From the NCBI RefSeq assembly GCF_000018325.1, contig NC_009922.1, positions 2,294,001 to 2,358,000 on the forward strand: a stretch of 64,000 nt of DNA. The letters run 5' to 3'. Below are positions 17,446 through 26,006 of the stretch, piece after piece. Both the position numbers and the translations under genes were made by a program. The notes below the pieces were generated by a model. That model was not told the DNA's origin, did no database searches, and saw only the letters and a list, made by a program, of their open reading frames with translations. The DNA comes from Alkaliphilus oremlandii OhILAs (GTDB taxonomy: Bacteria; Bacillota; Clostridia; Peptostreptococcales; Natronincolaceae). The number at the start of each line of letters is the position of its first letter. The stretch's first letter is position 1.

Positions 17446-17604
17446 ATGAAATACGTATGTATACCTTGTGGTTATGTGTATGATCCTGAAGTAGGAGATC
17501 CAGATGGAGGAATCGCTCCAGGAACAGCTTTTGAAGATATCCCTGAGGATTGGGTATGTCCAGTATGTGGCGTTAGCAAGGACATGTTTGAACCTGAAGA
17601 GTAA
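17446..17604 (+). CDS. Rubredoxin
   Basis: Small Fe(Cys)4 electron carrier of 52 residues, found by translating the plus strand. It has both metal knuckles, CIPCGYVYDPEVGDPDGG and CPVCGVSKDMFEP, at residues 5-8 and 38-41. The first pair reads CIPC rather than the commoner C-x-x-CG with Thr or Lys. GAGGAGAGGAG precedes the ATG at 17446. In anaerobes rubredoxin feeds electrons to flavodiiron proteins and rubrerythrins; a flavodiiron gene lies 11 kb away in this window. Monocistronic. Confidence 0.96.
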   Translation: MKYVCIPCGYVYDPEVGDPDGGIAPGTAFEDIPEDWVCPVCGVSKDMFEPEE

Positions 17605-17625
17605 TCTTACATAAAACTTGTGAGT

Positions 17626-17656
17626 AAAGGAAGAGTCATTCTTCCTTTATTTTTTT
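17626..17656 (+). terminator. Rubredoxin terminator
   Basis: AAAGGAAGA (17626-17634) pairs with TCTTCCTTT (17640-17648), followed by a seven-T run. Confidence 0.88.
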
Positions 17657-17777
17657 ATGCAATAAAAAGTCCCCAGGTCCTCTATAAATTTTATCTTACA
17701 GCATATGTTAATCCCAGTGAAAATCGTATATAATTAGAGTTAGTCATAGAATAAAGGCATAAGAAAGGGGTCATTGG

Positions 17778-18677
17778 ATGTCAAAACAACTGAAGGCAGA
17801 TTTAGCCCTATTGGCGGTTACTTTAGCTTGGGGTTCGTCTTTCGTATTAACAAAAAATGCATTGGACCATATCGCTACTTTTAACTTTTTAGCGATCCGT
17901 TTTATTCTAGCAGCAATAGTATCTGCAATTATATTTTATAAAAATATCATAAAAGCCGATAAGAACAGCATCAAATACGGTATGATGATCGGTGCCATAC
18001 TTTTTACAGGGTATGCACTACAGACAACGGGACTCCAGTATACATCTGCATCTAAATCCGGATTCATCACCGGTTTTTCTGTGGTGATCGTTCCTGTTCT
18101 ATCTGCTTTGTTATTAAAGATCAAACCAAATAAATATGCAGTCATTGGCGTTGTATGTGCCATCCTGGGCCTGGGATTTCTAACATTGGATTCCTCTCTA
18201 TCTTTGAACAGTGGCGATTTATTGACTTTAATTGCATCTTTCATGTTTGCACTCCATATTATTACGGTAGGCAAGTACACCGTTGCAGTGGACTCCATCA
18301 CTATGGCCATCGTACAGATCGGGACCGTTGGCGTATTGAGCTTAATCTTTAGCTTTGCTATAGAGCAGCCAATACTACCCACTGGAAAAGAAATATGGAT
18401 ACCCATGTTTATTCTATCCATTGTTTGCACTTCCGTCGCCTTCATCGTTCAAAATGTAATGCAGAAATTTACTTCACCTACACATACTGCCCTTATTTAT
18501 TCTGGAGAGCCCGTTTTTTCTGCAATATTTGCTTATTTCGTCTCCAACGAAATACTGACCAGAAGAGCTATCTTCGGATGTGCATTGATTTTAGCAGGAA
18601 TGATTGTATCGGAGTTGGATTGGTCCTCAATTTTTAACAAAGAAAAAAGTGAAAAAATAGAAGAAGCTGTAGAGTAA
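17778..18677 (+). CDS. EamA-family drug/metabolite transporter (DMT superfamily)
   Basis: Ten predicted membrane helices in two EamA repeats; the first begins LALLAVTLAWGSSFVLTKN, typical of the family. Related proteins export amino acids, metabolites or drugs, and no substrate can be assigned here. The length (299 aa) is usual, and AAAGGGG precedes the ATG. The gene converges on engB with zero intergenic bases: its last 21 nt form one arm of a shared terminator hairpin. Confidence 0.9.
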   Translation: MSKQLKADLALLAVTLAWGSSFVLTKNALDHIATFNFLAIRFILAAIVSAIIFYKNIIKADKNSIKYGMMIGAILFTGYALQTTGLQYTSASKSGFITGFSVVIVPVLSALLLKIKPNKYAVIGVVCAILGLGFLTLDSSLSLNSGDLLTLIASFMFALHIITVGKYTVAVDSITMAIVQIGTVGVLSLIFSFAIEQPILPTGKEIWIPMFILSIVCTSVAFIVQNVMQKFTSPTHTALIYSGEPVFSAIFAYFVSNEILTRRAIFGCALILAGMIVSELDWSSIFNKEKSEKIEEAVE

Positions 18678-18701
18678 TTAATACTCTTCAGCTTCTTCTA
18701 T
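18657..18701. terminator. Bidirectional terminator built from the coding ends of two convergent genes
   Basis: Positions 18657-18676 and 18682-18701 form a 20-bp stem with a single mismatch (position 18670) and a 5-nt loop. The arms encode the C-terminal residues of the EamA protein (IEEAVE) and of EngB (IEEAEEY). Confidence 0.75.
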
Positions 18702-19304
18702 AGTTATGGGTAAATTATTTGCTATAAATATTTCTTCAATACTATGCCATAGCTTGTCGATCCCTTCTCTCTTTAGAGAAGATATCGGTATGATTTTGTC
18801 CTCTGGCGACATGCCAAGCTTTTCTCGAATCATCTTAAAATGCTTTTGATAAGCGCCTCTGGATATTTTGTCTGATTTTGTGGCGATAACGATGGAACCG
18901 TATCCATAGTGCTTGATCCAGTCATACATCATCTTATCGTCTGCTGTTGGCTCGTGACGAATATCCACCAATAAAATTACCTCATAAAGATTCTTTCTAG
19001 AGCTTAAATATGTCTCCATCATTTTGCCCCAGGTTTCTTTTTCTCCTTTGGACACCTTTGCATAGCCATAGCCAGGTAAATCTACGATATGGAATTCATT
19101 GTTCACGATATAGAAATTAATGGTTCTTGTTTTTCCTGGGCTGGCACTGACTCTCGCTAGCTTTCTCCTTTTGAGAATGGTATTGACTGTTGAAGATTTT
19201 CCAACATTGGATCGACCTGCTAAAGCAATCTCAGGAAGTCCATTCTCCGGATATTGCTTTGGAGCAACGGCACTGATCACGATTTCCGAACTAATTACCT
19301 TCAT
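18678..19304 (-). CDS. engB: Ribosome biogenesis GTPase YsxC/EngB
   Basis: Essential TRAFAC GTPase needed for maturation of the large ribosomal subunit. It shows G1 (GRSNVGKSSTV), G3 (DLPGYGYAKVSKGEK), G4 (TKSDK) and G5 (ISSLKREG). The length (208 aa) is typical. The ATG directly abuts the lonA stop codon (19305-19307), with AAAGGAG inside the lonA end, so translation is coupled. The order lonB-lonA-engB is the same as lonB-lonA-ysxC in Bacillus. Confidence 0.95.
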   Translation of the reverse strand: MKVISSEIVISAVAPKQYPENGLPEIALAGRSNVGKSSTVNTILKRRKLARVSASPGKTRTINFYIVNNEFHIVDLPGYGYAKVSKGEKETWGKMMETYLSSRKNLYEVILLVDIRHEPTADDKMMYDWIKHYGYGSIVIATKSDKISRGAYQKHFKMIREKLGMSPEDKIIPISSLKREGIDKLWHSIEEIFIANNLPITIEEAEEY

Positions 19305-21644
19305 CTATTCCGCTCCTTTTAACGCATGCTCTAGAACCTGATCCATGTTTTCTGCAATGACAAATTCTAGTTTGCGTTTTACATTGTCTGGAATCTCATC
19401 AAGATCCCGTTTGTTATCCATCGGTATAATAATTTTCTTGATGCCTGCCCGATTAGCTGCAAGCACTTTTTCTTTTAATCCGCCAATGGCTAAAACTCTA
19501 CCTCTTAAGGTTATTTCTCCCGTCATGGCCACGTCTTTATATACCGGCGTGTTGGTAAGGGCAGAGATTACAGCAGTAGCCATGGTAATACCAGCGGAAG
19601 GACCATCTTTTGGAATCGCACCTTCCGGAATATGAATATGAATATCTAAAGTTTTATGGAAATCAGGATCGATCTTTAATTCCTCAGCCCTTGAGCGGAT
19701 ATAACTGATTCCTGCTCTGGCAGATTCCTTCATCACGTCGCCAAGACGACCAGTCAGTACAAGCTTTCCGTCGCCCTTCATTAGAGTAACCTCAATAGAT
19801 AGAGTATCACCACCGACCTGAGTCCACGCTAAGCCTCGTACAATACCTACTTCATCCTTTTGGTTTGCCATTTCATATCGGTAGACAGGATTTCCTAAAT
19901 ACTTTCCTAAATTGTTCGGTGCGATACGAACGGTAGTCAATTTTTCTTCCACAACACGCTTCGCTACCTTACGACAAATATTCGCAATCTGTCTTTCTAG
20001 GTTTCGAACGCCGGACTCTCTCGTATAGTAGTTGATCACGTCTCGAATGGCCTTTTCAGAAATCTGTAGGTTTTCAGGCTTTAGTCCGTGTTCCTTAATC
20101 TGCTTTGGCAATAAATATTTCTGCGTGATATTATATTTTTCTTCCTCAGTATAACCTGCGATTCGAATGACTTCCATACGATCTAACAGTGGCCCCGGTA
20201 TGGTATCCAAGCTGTTGGCAGTGGTAATGAACATAATCTTTGACAGGTTAAAGGGAATTTCCAAATAATGGTCTGTAAAGCTATTGTTCTGCTCTGGATC
20301 TAAAACCTCTAACAGTGCAGATGCTGGATCTCCTCTAAAATCGCTGGCAAGCTTGTCAATCTCATCAAATAAAAACACAGGGTTCTTGCTACCAGATTGT
20401 CTGATAGAAGAAATAATTCTGCCCGGAATGGCACCTACATAGGTTCTCCTATGACCTCTAATTTCTGCTTCATCCCTTACGCCACCTAAAGACATTCGAA
20501 CAAATTTTCTATTCAAGGAGCGGGCAATGGACTTGGCAATGGAGGTTTTCCCAACTCCAGGAGGTCCAACGAGGCAAAGAATCGGCCCTTTCATTGATTT
20601 TGAAAGCTGACGAATGGCTAGATATTCTAGTATTCTTTCCTTTACTTTCTCTAAACCGTAGTGATCCTCATCTAATATCTCTGCAGACTTTTTCAGATCC
20701 AGCTTGTCCTTAGTTTCAGTATCCCAAGGAAGGCTTAAAATCCAATCGATATAGCTTCTGATCACACCAGTTTCTGCTGAGGAAGGAGAAAGTCTCATGA
20801 GGCGATCGATTTCTCTCTCAACCTTTTCCTTAATATCCTTTGGAAACTTAATTTTCTCTAGCTTCTGTTTATATTCATCGATTTCTTCTACCAGGTCTTC
20901 ATCGTCCCCTAGCTCTTTTTGTATCGCCTTTAATTGCTCTCTCAAATAATGCTCTTTCTGCATTTTATTGATTTGGTTTTTTACTCTGTTGTTTATTTTT
21001 TGCTCAATCTCTAAGATTTCAACCTCTTCTAATAAGATTCGATACAGTGTTTCCAATCGAAGCTTTGGATCGAATTCATTCAATATTTCCTGCTTTGCAG
21101 CCGGTTTTAATAAAAGATTGGATGCGATGGTATCGGCCAATCTTCCAGGCATGTCGATTTCAGATATGTTCAGTAGAATTTCTGGGGAAACCTTGTTGCT
21201 CACATCTATGTATTCCTCGAAGGCATCTAAGACACTACGCATTAAAGCATCGACTTCTTTATTCTTCTCTACCTCTAGTTGATAGTTCTGCTCTTCTACA
21301 TCCACAAGATAATAGGGACTTTCTTGTACCAAATTCACTATTTTGGCTCTAGCTATACCCTCCACCAATACTCGAATGGTATCACCCGGCAGCTTTAGCA
21401 TCTGTTTGATTTTTGAAACTGTACCCACATCATAAAAATCATCGGGCTTTGGGTCTTCTATTTCCGCTTCTTTTTGTGCAGCCAAGAAAATTAATTGATC
21501 GTTGACCATTGCCTCTTCTAAAGCATTAATCGAAGCTTCTCTTCCTACATCAAAATGCAATACCATATATGGGAAAATTGTCATTCCACGTAAGGGAATT
21601 AAGGGCAGAGTTCGTACTTTTTTGCTGCTTTCATTTATTTCCAT
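19305..21644 (-). CDS. lon: ATP-dependent protease Lon (LonA)
   Basis: Cytoplasmic AAA+ serine protease that degrades misfolded and regulatory proteins. An N-terminal substrate domain (LPLIPLRGMTIFPYMVLHFD) is followed by coiled coils (about 190-290), the AAA+ module with Walker A GPPGVGKT near residue 357 and Walker B FLFDEIDKL, and the protease domain with the Ser-Lys dyad (DGPSAGITMATA; LKEKVLAANRAG). The length (779 aa) is normal. It lies in the clp-lon cluster between lonB and engB. Its 5' leader contains three copies of a 115-nt repeat. Confidence 0.97.
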   Translation of the reverse strand: MEINESSKKVRTLPLIPLRGMTIFPYMVLHFDVGREASINALEEAMVNDQLIFLAAQKEAEIEDPKPDDFYDVGTVSKIKQMLKLPGDTIRVLVEGIARAKIVNLVQESPYYLVDVEEQNYQLEVEKNKEVDALMRSVLDAFEEYIDVSNKVSPEILLNISEIDMPGRLADTIASNLLLKPAAKQEILNEFDPKLRLETLYRILLEEVEILEIEQKINNRVKNQINKMQKEHYLREQLKAIQKELGDDEDLVEEIDEYKQKLEKIKFPKDIKEKVEREIDRLMRLSPSSAETGVIRSYIDWILSLPWDTETKDKLDLKKSAEILDEDHYGLEKVKERILEYLAIRQLSKSMKGPILCLVGPPGVGKTSIAKSIARSLNRKFVRMSLGGVRDEAEIRGHRRTYVGAIPGRIISSIRQSGSKNPVFLFDEIDKLASDFRGDPASALLEVLDPEQNNSFTDHYLEIPFNLSKIMFITTANSLDTIPGPLLDRMEVIRIAGYTEEEKYNITQKYLLPKQIKEHGLKPENLQISEKAIRDVINYYTRESGVRNLERQIANICRKVAKRVVEEKLTTVRIAPNNLGKYLGNPVYRYEMANQKDEVGIVRGLAWTQVGGDTLSIEVTLMKGDGKLVLTGRLGDVMKESARAGISYIRSRAEELKIDPDFHKTLDIHIHIPEGAIPKDGPSAGITMATAVISALTNTPVYKDVAMTGEITLRGRVLAIGGLKEKVLAANRAGIKKIIIPMDNKRDLDEIPDNVKRKLEFVIAENMDQVLEHALKGAE

Positions 21645-22164
21645 TTCATCATCTCCTAACTTCTTCTAAATTTACAGGTTGGATATATGATTCAAAAATT
21701 ACTTATCTTTTTAGCAGTTGATTAATATTATATCCTTTAATCCATCTTTTTTCAATATTTTACCCGAATTCCTATGAATATATCAACAAATCACAGCCTG
21801 GCTACTCAAATTTGTTCACTTTCTTTGGTCGTGCAAATTTGCTGTTCATTGCCTTTGACCTACCATTCATTTATCGCTTCCTTTGGTCGCATAAATTGGG
21901 TTATTTCGCAGTCTCGCAACTCAAATTTGTTCACTCCCACTGGTCGTGCAAATTTGCTGTTCATTGCCTTTGACCTACCATTCATTTATCGCTTCCTTTG
22001 GTCGCATAAATTGGGTTATTTCGCAGTCTCATTGCACAATTTTATTCTCCCTAGGGTCGATAAAATTGGCATTCGTTGCGTTTGACCTACCATCAATTTA
22101 TTGCTCCTCTCGTCGCATAAATTGGGTTAGGTCATAAAAAATAGCACTATACAAAAATATAGGG
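21645..22164. repeat. Gene-free region between lonB and lonA with 115-nt tandem repeats
   Basis: About three units of a 115-nt repeat occupy 21788-22135; equivalent points fall at 21908 and 22023. Each unit has two palindromic CAAATTTG boxes about 19 nt apart, a TTTGACCTACCAT block, and a CAATTTAT...ATAAATTG stem-loop. The array ends with GGGTTAGGTCATAAAA. The third unit is diverged. Related arrays lie at 44095-44265 and 49612-49853. Short open frames across the repeats are not credible genes. No promoter for lonA was identified with confidence in the remaining bases. Confidence 0.85.
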
Positions 22165-23880
22165 CTATTCTTTCAACTGTGGAGTATCCTTTGCTGGAGG
22201 ATTACTTCCTAAAGCAGCTACGAAAGGATGTTTTTCAGAAATATTTCCATTGCTCTTACTCTCACGGTTCATGCCTTTATACAATGAAATTTCAATGGCT
22301 TCTCTGATCCCTTCAATGGGTATTACTTCAATGCTAAATTCCTTAAATTGCTCTTGATAATTTTCTTTTGGAATGAGAACGCTTCTGCATCCGGCTCTCC
22401 TAGCAGCCTCTATTTTCGCTGGAACTCCACCCACCGGTTTGATATTGCCCCTGATGGATACTTCCCCTGTCATAGCAATGGTAGGATCGATGAACTGCTC
22501 TGTAATTGCAGAATATATGGCCGTAGCAATTGCAATACCAGCAGATGGACCATCAATTGGAACACCGCCAGGAAAATTTAAATGGATATCATAATCATCG
22601 GGACGAACCTCCAAGAATTTTTTCAGCGCTGTCAATACATTCTCCACAGAATTCGAAGCCGTACTTTTTCTTCTCAGAGTCCTCCCTGGTAAATTTGTTT
22701 CTTCCTCTTCTACGATTCCAGTGATAATAATTCTTCCATTGCGATTTCCTGGAACCCTTACAGCAGATGCTTCCACTTCAATCATGGTACCTATGTGGGG
22801 GCCAAAGACACCCAGCCCATTGACGTAGCCAATGGCAGGTGCTTCTCCCACCCTTTGATCCGCCCTAGGCGCATACTGTCCACTTTCTGCAATCCATTGG
22901 ATATCCCCTAGCTCAATCTTTCTTCGATTCTGGGTCATAGCCAGCCCACTGGCGATTTGCACTATATTCATTGCTTCTCTACCGCTGGAAGCATATCTTT
23001 TGATCTCCTCTAAGGCTCTTTCCTCTATGTCTAATCCGCTCTTTTGGCAGGCTTTCCTTGCGATAATTCCAATTTCCTCTGGAAATAAGGGTCTAAAATA
23101 AATTTCAATACATCTGGATCTTAGAGCATCCGGTATGTCCGAAGGTGATTTTGTAGTGGCACCAATCAACCTAAAATCTGCCGGCAATCCATTATTAAAG
23201 ATTTCATGGATATGGCTTGGTATGTTTTTGTCTTCTGAGCTGTAATAAGAGCTTTCTAAAAAAACCTTCCGATCCTCTAAAACCTTAAGTAGCTTGTTCA
23301 TTTGGACAGGATGAAGCTCCCCAATTTCATCTAAAAACAAAATGCCACCGTTGGCCTTCGTCACTGCGCCCGGCTTGGGCTGGGGTATTCCTGCCTGTCC
23401 TAGTTTGCCTGCCCCCTGATAGATTGGATCATGTACAGAGCCCATTAAAGGGTCTGCAATTCCCCTTTCATCAAACCTTAAAGTGGTGGCATCAATTTCA
23501 ATAAATTTGGAGCTGAAATTAAATGGCGACTGATGATTTCTTTTGGCTTCCTCCAATATCACCCGTGCTGCCGCAGTCTTTCCTACGCCAGGAGGACCGT
23601 AGATAATCACATGCTGCGGATTATTGGTACAAAGCGCCGCTCTTAGTGCTTTAATGCCATCTTCTTGACCAATGATATCTTCTATGGTGCTGGGTCTTAC
23701 AGATTCCGATAAAGGTGTTGTTAGTGCATTCTCCCTCATTTCTCTCAATCTGTCGATCTCTTTTTTCGATTCTCTTTCCATGGCAATTTTACTAACCTGC
23801 TGGTTTTTTAGTAAACTTAAAAAATATAGCCCGATGACCACTGCAAAGAAGAACTGGACTATAAAAAAGATATGGGACAA
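22165..23880 (-). CDS. lonB: Membrane-anchored Lon-type protease LonB
   Basis: Sporulation-associated Lon homologue, in Bacillus made in the forespore. One N-terminal membrane segment (residues 4-24) replaces the LonA substrate domain. Then come an AAA+ domain with Walker A YGPPGVGKT (95-102), Walker B (GILFLDEIGELHP) and a sensor region, and a protease domain with the Ser-Lys dyad (DGPSAGIAIATAIY, Ser near 448; KIEAARRAG). TTG start at 23880, seven nt after GGAGG. Lies between clpX and lonA as in Bacillus. Confidence 0.94.
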   Translation of the reverse strand: MSHIFFIVQFFFAVVIGLYFLSLLKNQQVSKIAMERESKKEIDRLREMRENALTTPLSESVRPSTIEDIIGQEDGIKALRAALCTNNPQHVIIYGPPGVGKTAAARVILEEAKRNHQSPFNFSSKFIEIDATTLRFDERGIADPLMGSVHDPIYQGAGKLGQAGIPQPKPGAVTKANGGILFLDEIGELHPVQMNKLLKVLEDRKVFLESSYYSSEDKNIPSHIHEIFNNGLPADFRLIGATTKSPSDIPDALRSRCIEIYFRPLFPEEIGIIARKACQKSGLDIEERALEEIKRYASSGREAMNIVQIASGLAMTQNRRKIELGDIQWIAESGQYAPRADQRVGEAPAIGYVNGLGVFGPHIGTMIEVEASAVRVPGNRNGRIIITGIVEEEETNLPGRTLRRKSTASNSVENVLTALKKFLEVRPDDYDIHLNFPGGVPIDGPSAGIAIATAIYSAITEQFIDPTIAMTGEVSIRGNIKPVGGVPAKIEAARRAGCRSVLIPKENYQEQFKEFSIEVIPIEGIREAIEISLYKGMNRESKSNGNISEKHPFVAALGSNPPAKDTPQLKE

Positions 23881-23932
23881 AGTAAATCCTCCTTTCCTAC
23901 TTAATGGTAGTATGTGCGCTCCCTTATCTTTT

Positions 23933-24046
23933 TATAAGGAAAGCTTCTATAAAAGCGTTATAAGGAAGCTTTCCTTGAAACTCATTTATGGTAAAGTTCT
24001 TTTTTTAGAAAATCTTTATAAGTAGAACCTTCCTATTCGTTATAAA
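23933..24046. repeat. MITE-like repeat, copy 1 (upstream of lonB)
   Basis: A 114-nt element clearly similar, gaps allowed, to 45228-45335. It starts TATAAGGAAAGCTTCT and ends with TAGAACCTTCCTATTCG then TTATA; the ends are imperfect inverted repeats. An internal hairpin pairs AAGGAAAGCTTC with GGAAGCTTTCCTT. No coding capacity. Confidence 0.65.
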
Positions 24047-24073
24047 AAAATCCCAACATCAGTTGGGATTTTT
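24045..24073 (-). terminator. clpX terminator
   Basis: AAAATCCCAAC (24047-24057) pairs with GTTGGGATTTT (24062-24072), two nt after the clpX stop, with a T-run on the minus strand. It separates clpP-clpX from lonB. Confidence 0.88.
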
Positions 24074-24074
24074 A

Positions 24075-25355
24075 TTAGGATACAGATTCCTCATTTTCTT
24101 TTTTATCTAATTTCGGTTTTACATCTTCTTTTAAGAGAATCTTTGGTTCTTTATTTTCAGTAATGGCTTCCGCTGTAATAATCACCTTTTCGATATCGTC
24201 TCTCGATGGAATCTCATACATAGTATCCATCATGATGCCTTCAACGATCCCTCTTAATCCTCGAGCACCAGTTTTTCTTTCGATTGCTTTCTTTGCGATG
24301 AGTCGAAGTGCTTCCTCTTCAATTTCTAAATGAACACCGTCAATTTCAAACAGTCTCTTATACTGTTTTGTCAGTGCATTTTTAGGTTCTGTCAATATTT
24401 TAATGAGGGCTTCTTCATCTAATTGCTCTAAAGTCACTACCACTGGCAATCTACCAACAAACTCAGGAATCAGACCAAACTTTAACAAGTCCTCTGGCTG
24501 AATTTGCTTCAATAAGCTTCCCAAATCTAGAACCTGCTTACTTTCAATCTCTGCACCAAATCCCATAGATTTCTTGCTCGTACGCTTTTGAATAATAGAA
24601 TCGATTCCATCAAAAGCACCACCAACAATGAATAAAATATTGGTTGTATCAATTTGAATGAATTCTTGATGCGGATGCTTTCTACCACCTTGTGGTGGTA
24701 CACTAGCAACTGTTCCTTCTAATATTTTAAGTAAGGCCTGCTGTACCCCTTCGCCACTGACATCTCTAGTGATGGAAGGATTCTCAGACTTTCGAGCAAT
24801 TTTATCAACCTCGTCTATATAAATAATTCCCTTTTCAGCTCTTTCAATATCATAGTCCGCTGCCTGAATCAGCTTTAAAAGAATGTTCTCCACATCCTCG
24901 CCTACATAACCAGCCTCTGTCAATGAAGTAGCATCTGCTATAGCAAATGGAACATTAATTATTTTAGCTAAGGTTTGTGCTAAAAGTGTCTTACCAGAAC
25001 CAGTCGGTCCCAGCATTAAGATATTACTTTTTTGTAGTTCAACATCTCCACTTTTAACATCTTCTACATTGATTCGCTTATAGTGATTGTATACTGCTAC
25101 TGCTAAAGCTTTCTTTGCTTTTTCTTGACCAATAACGTATTGGTCCAATATATCCTTTATTTCACTAGGTTTTGGAAGATCCATTAAATCTAAGTCTATA
25201 GATTCGTCAAATTCTTCTTGAATGATTTCTTGACATAATTCTATACATTCGTCACAAATATACACATTTGGACCAGCAATAAGTCTTCTTACCTGGTCTT
25301 GGGACTTACCGCAAAAAGAGCATTTTAGCTGCTTCTTTTCATCAAATCTTGACAT
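24075..25355 (-). CDS. clpX: ATP-dependent Clp protease ATP-binding subunit ClpX
   Basis: AAA+ unfoldase that feeds substrates to ClpP. An N-terminal C4 zinc-binding dimerisation domain (Cys12, Cys15, Cys34, Cys37) is followed by Walker A GPTGSGKT near residue 115, Walker B IIYIDEVDKIA, the pore loop GYVGED, the IGF-type loop region and sensor motifs (RKTGARGLRGIVE). The length (426 aa) is standard. It follows clpP by 24 nt in the tig-clpP-clpX operon and ends in an intrinsic terminator. Confidence 0.98.
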   Translation of the reverse strand: MSRFDEKKQLKCSFCGKSQDQVRRLIAGPNVYICDECIELCQEIIQEEFDESIDLDLMDLPKPSEIKDILDQYVIGQEKAKKALAVAVYNHYKRINVEDVKSGDVELQKSNILMLGPTGSGKTLLAQTLAKIINVPFAIADATSLTEAGYVGEDVENILLKLIQAADYDIERAEKGIIYIDEVDKIARKSENPSITRDVSGEGVQQALLKILEGTVASVPPQGGRKHPHQEFIQIDTTNILFIVGGAFDGIDSIIQKRTSKKSMGFGAEIESKQVLDLGSLLKQIQPEDLLKFGLIPEFVGRLPVVVTLEQLDEEALIKILTEPKNALTKQYKRLFEIDGVHLEIEEEALRLIAKKAIERKTGARGLRGIVEGIMMDTMYEIPSRDDIEKVIITAEAITENKEPKILLKEDVKPKLDKKENEESVS

Positions 25356-25379
25356 TTTTACACCTCTTTCAATTTCTGA

Positions 25380-25967
25380 TTATTTCTTTGCGGTAGTAAT
25401 AACTTCATCGATTATACCATATGCTCTTGCTTCCTCTGCTTCCATAAAGAAATCTCTATCAGTATCTTTCTGTACCTTTTCCAAAGGCTGACCAGTTCTT
25501 TCAGCGATAATTTTATTTAAGGTTTCTCTCATCTTTAAAATTCGCTCTGTATGGATACGAATATCCTCTGCTTGGCCTCTCGTTCCACCAAGAGGCTGAT
25601 GAATCATAATTTCTGCATTTGGCAACGCAAAACGCTTTCCTTTTTGTCCAGCGGTTAGAAGGAAGGCACCCATAGATGCCGCCATACCGATACAGATTGT
25701 AGATACATCTGGCTTGATATAGTTCATCGTATCATAGATTGCCATACCAGCGGTAATTGATCCGCCTGGACTATTAATATATAACTGAATATCCTTATCT
25801 GGATCTTCAGACTCTAGGAATAAAAGCTGAGCCACAACTAAGCTAGCAGTAGCGTCGTTTACTTCATCGCTTAAAAAAATGATTCTTTCTTTTAATAATC
25901 TAGAGTAAATATCGTAAGATCTTTCCCCTCTGTTTGTCTGCTCCACGACCATAGGTACTAATGCCAT
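25380..25967 (-). CDS. clpP: ATP-dependent Clp protease proteolytic subunit
   Basis: Serine peptidase forming the double-heptamer barrel used with ClpX. The catalytic triad is visible: Ser98 (GMAASMGAF), His123 (MIHQPLGG) and Asp172 (DTDRDFF). The oxyanion and handle motifs SPGGS and GTRGQAEDI are intact. The length (195 aa) is typical. No CtsR operator was found upstream. It lies 39 nt downstream of tig. Confidence 0.98.
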   Translation of the reverse strand: MALVPMVVEQTNRGERSYDIYSRLLKERIIFLSDEVNDATASLVVAQLLFLESEDPDKDIQLYINSPGGSITAGMAIYDTMNYIKPDVSTICIGMAASMGAFLLTAGQKGKRFALPNAEIMIHQPLGGTRGQAEDIRIHTERILKMRETLNKIIAERTGQPLEKVQKDTDRDFFMEAEEARAYGIIDEVITTAKK

Positions 25968-26006
25968 TTTAAATCTCTCCTTCCAGCTCTTAATTCTATG
26001 CGCTTA

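Noticed and set aside
21774..22137. Overlapping open frames of 63 and 103 codons across the lonA-side repeats
   Set aside because: They merely translate the 115-nt repeat in shifting frames, lack ribosome sites and have no conserved protein pattern.
25968..26006. CtsR or CIRCE operator before clpP or elsewhere in the clp-lon cluster
   Set aside because: No tandem heptad or CIRCE-like inverted repeat was found by eye near 24075-27500 or 21645-22164.
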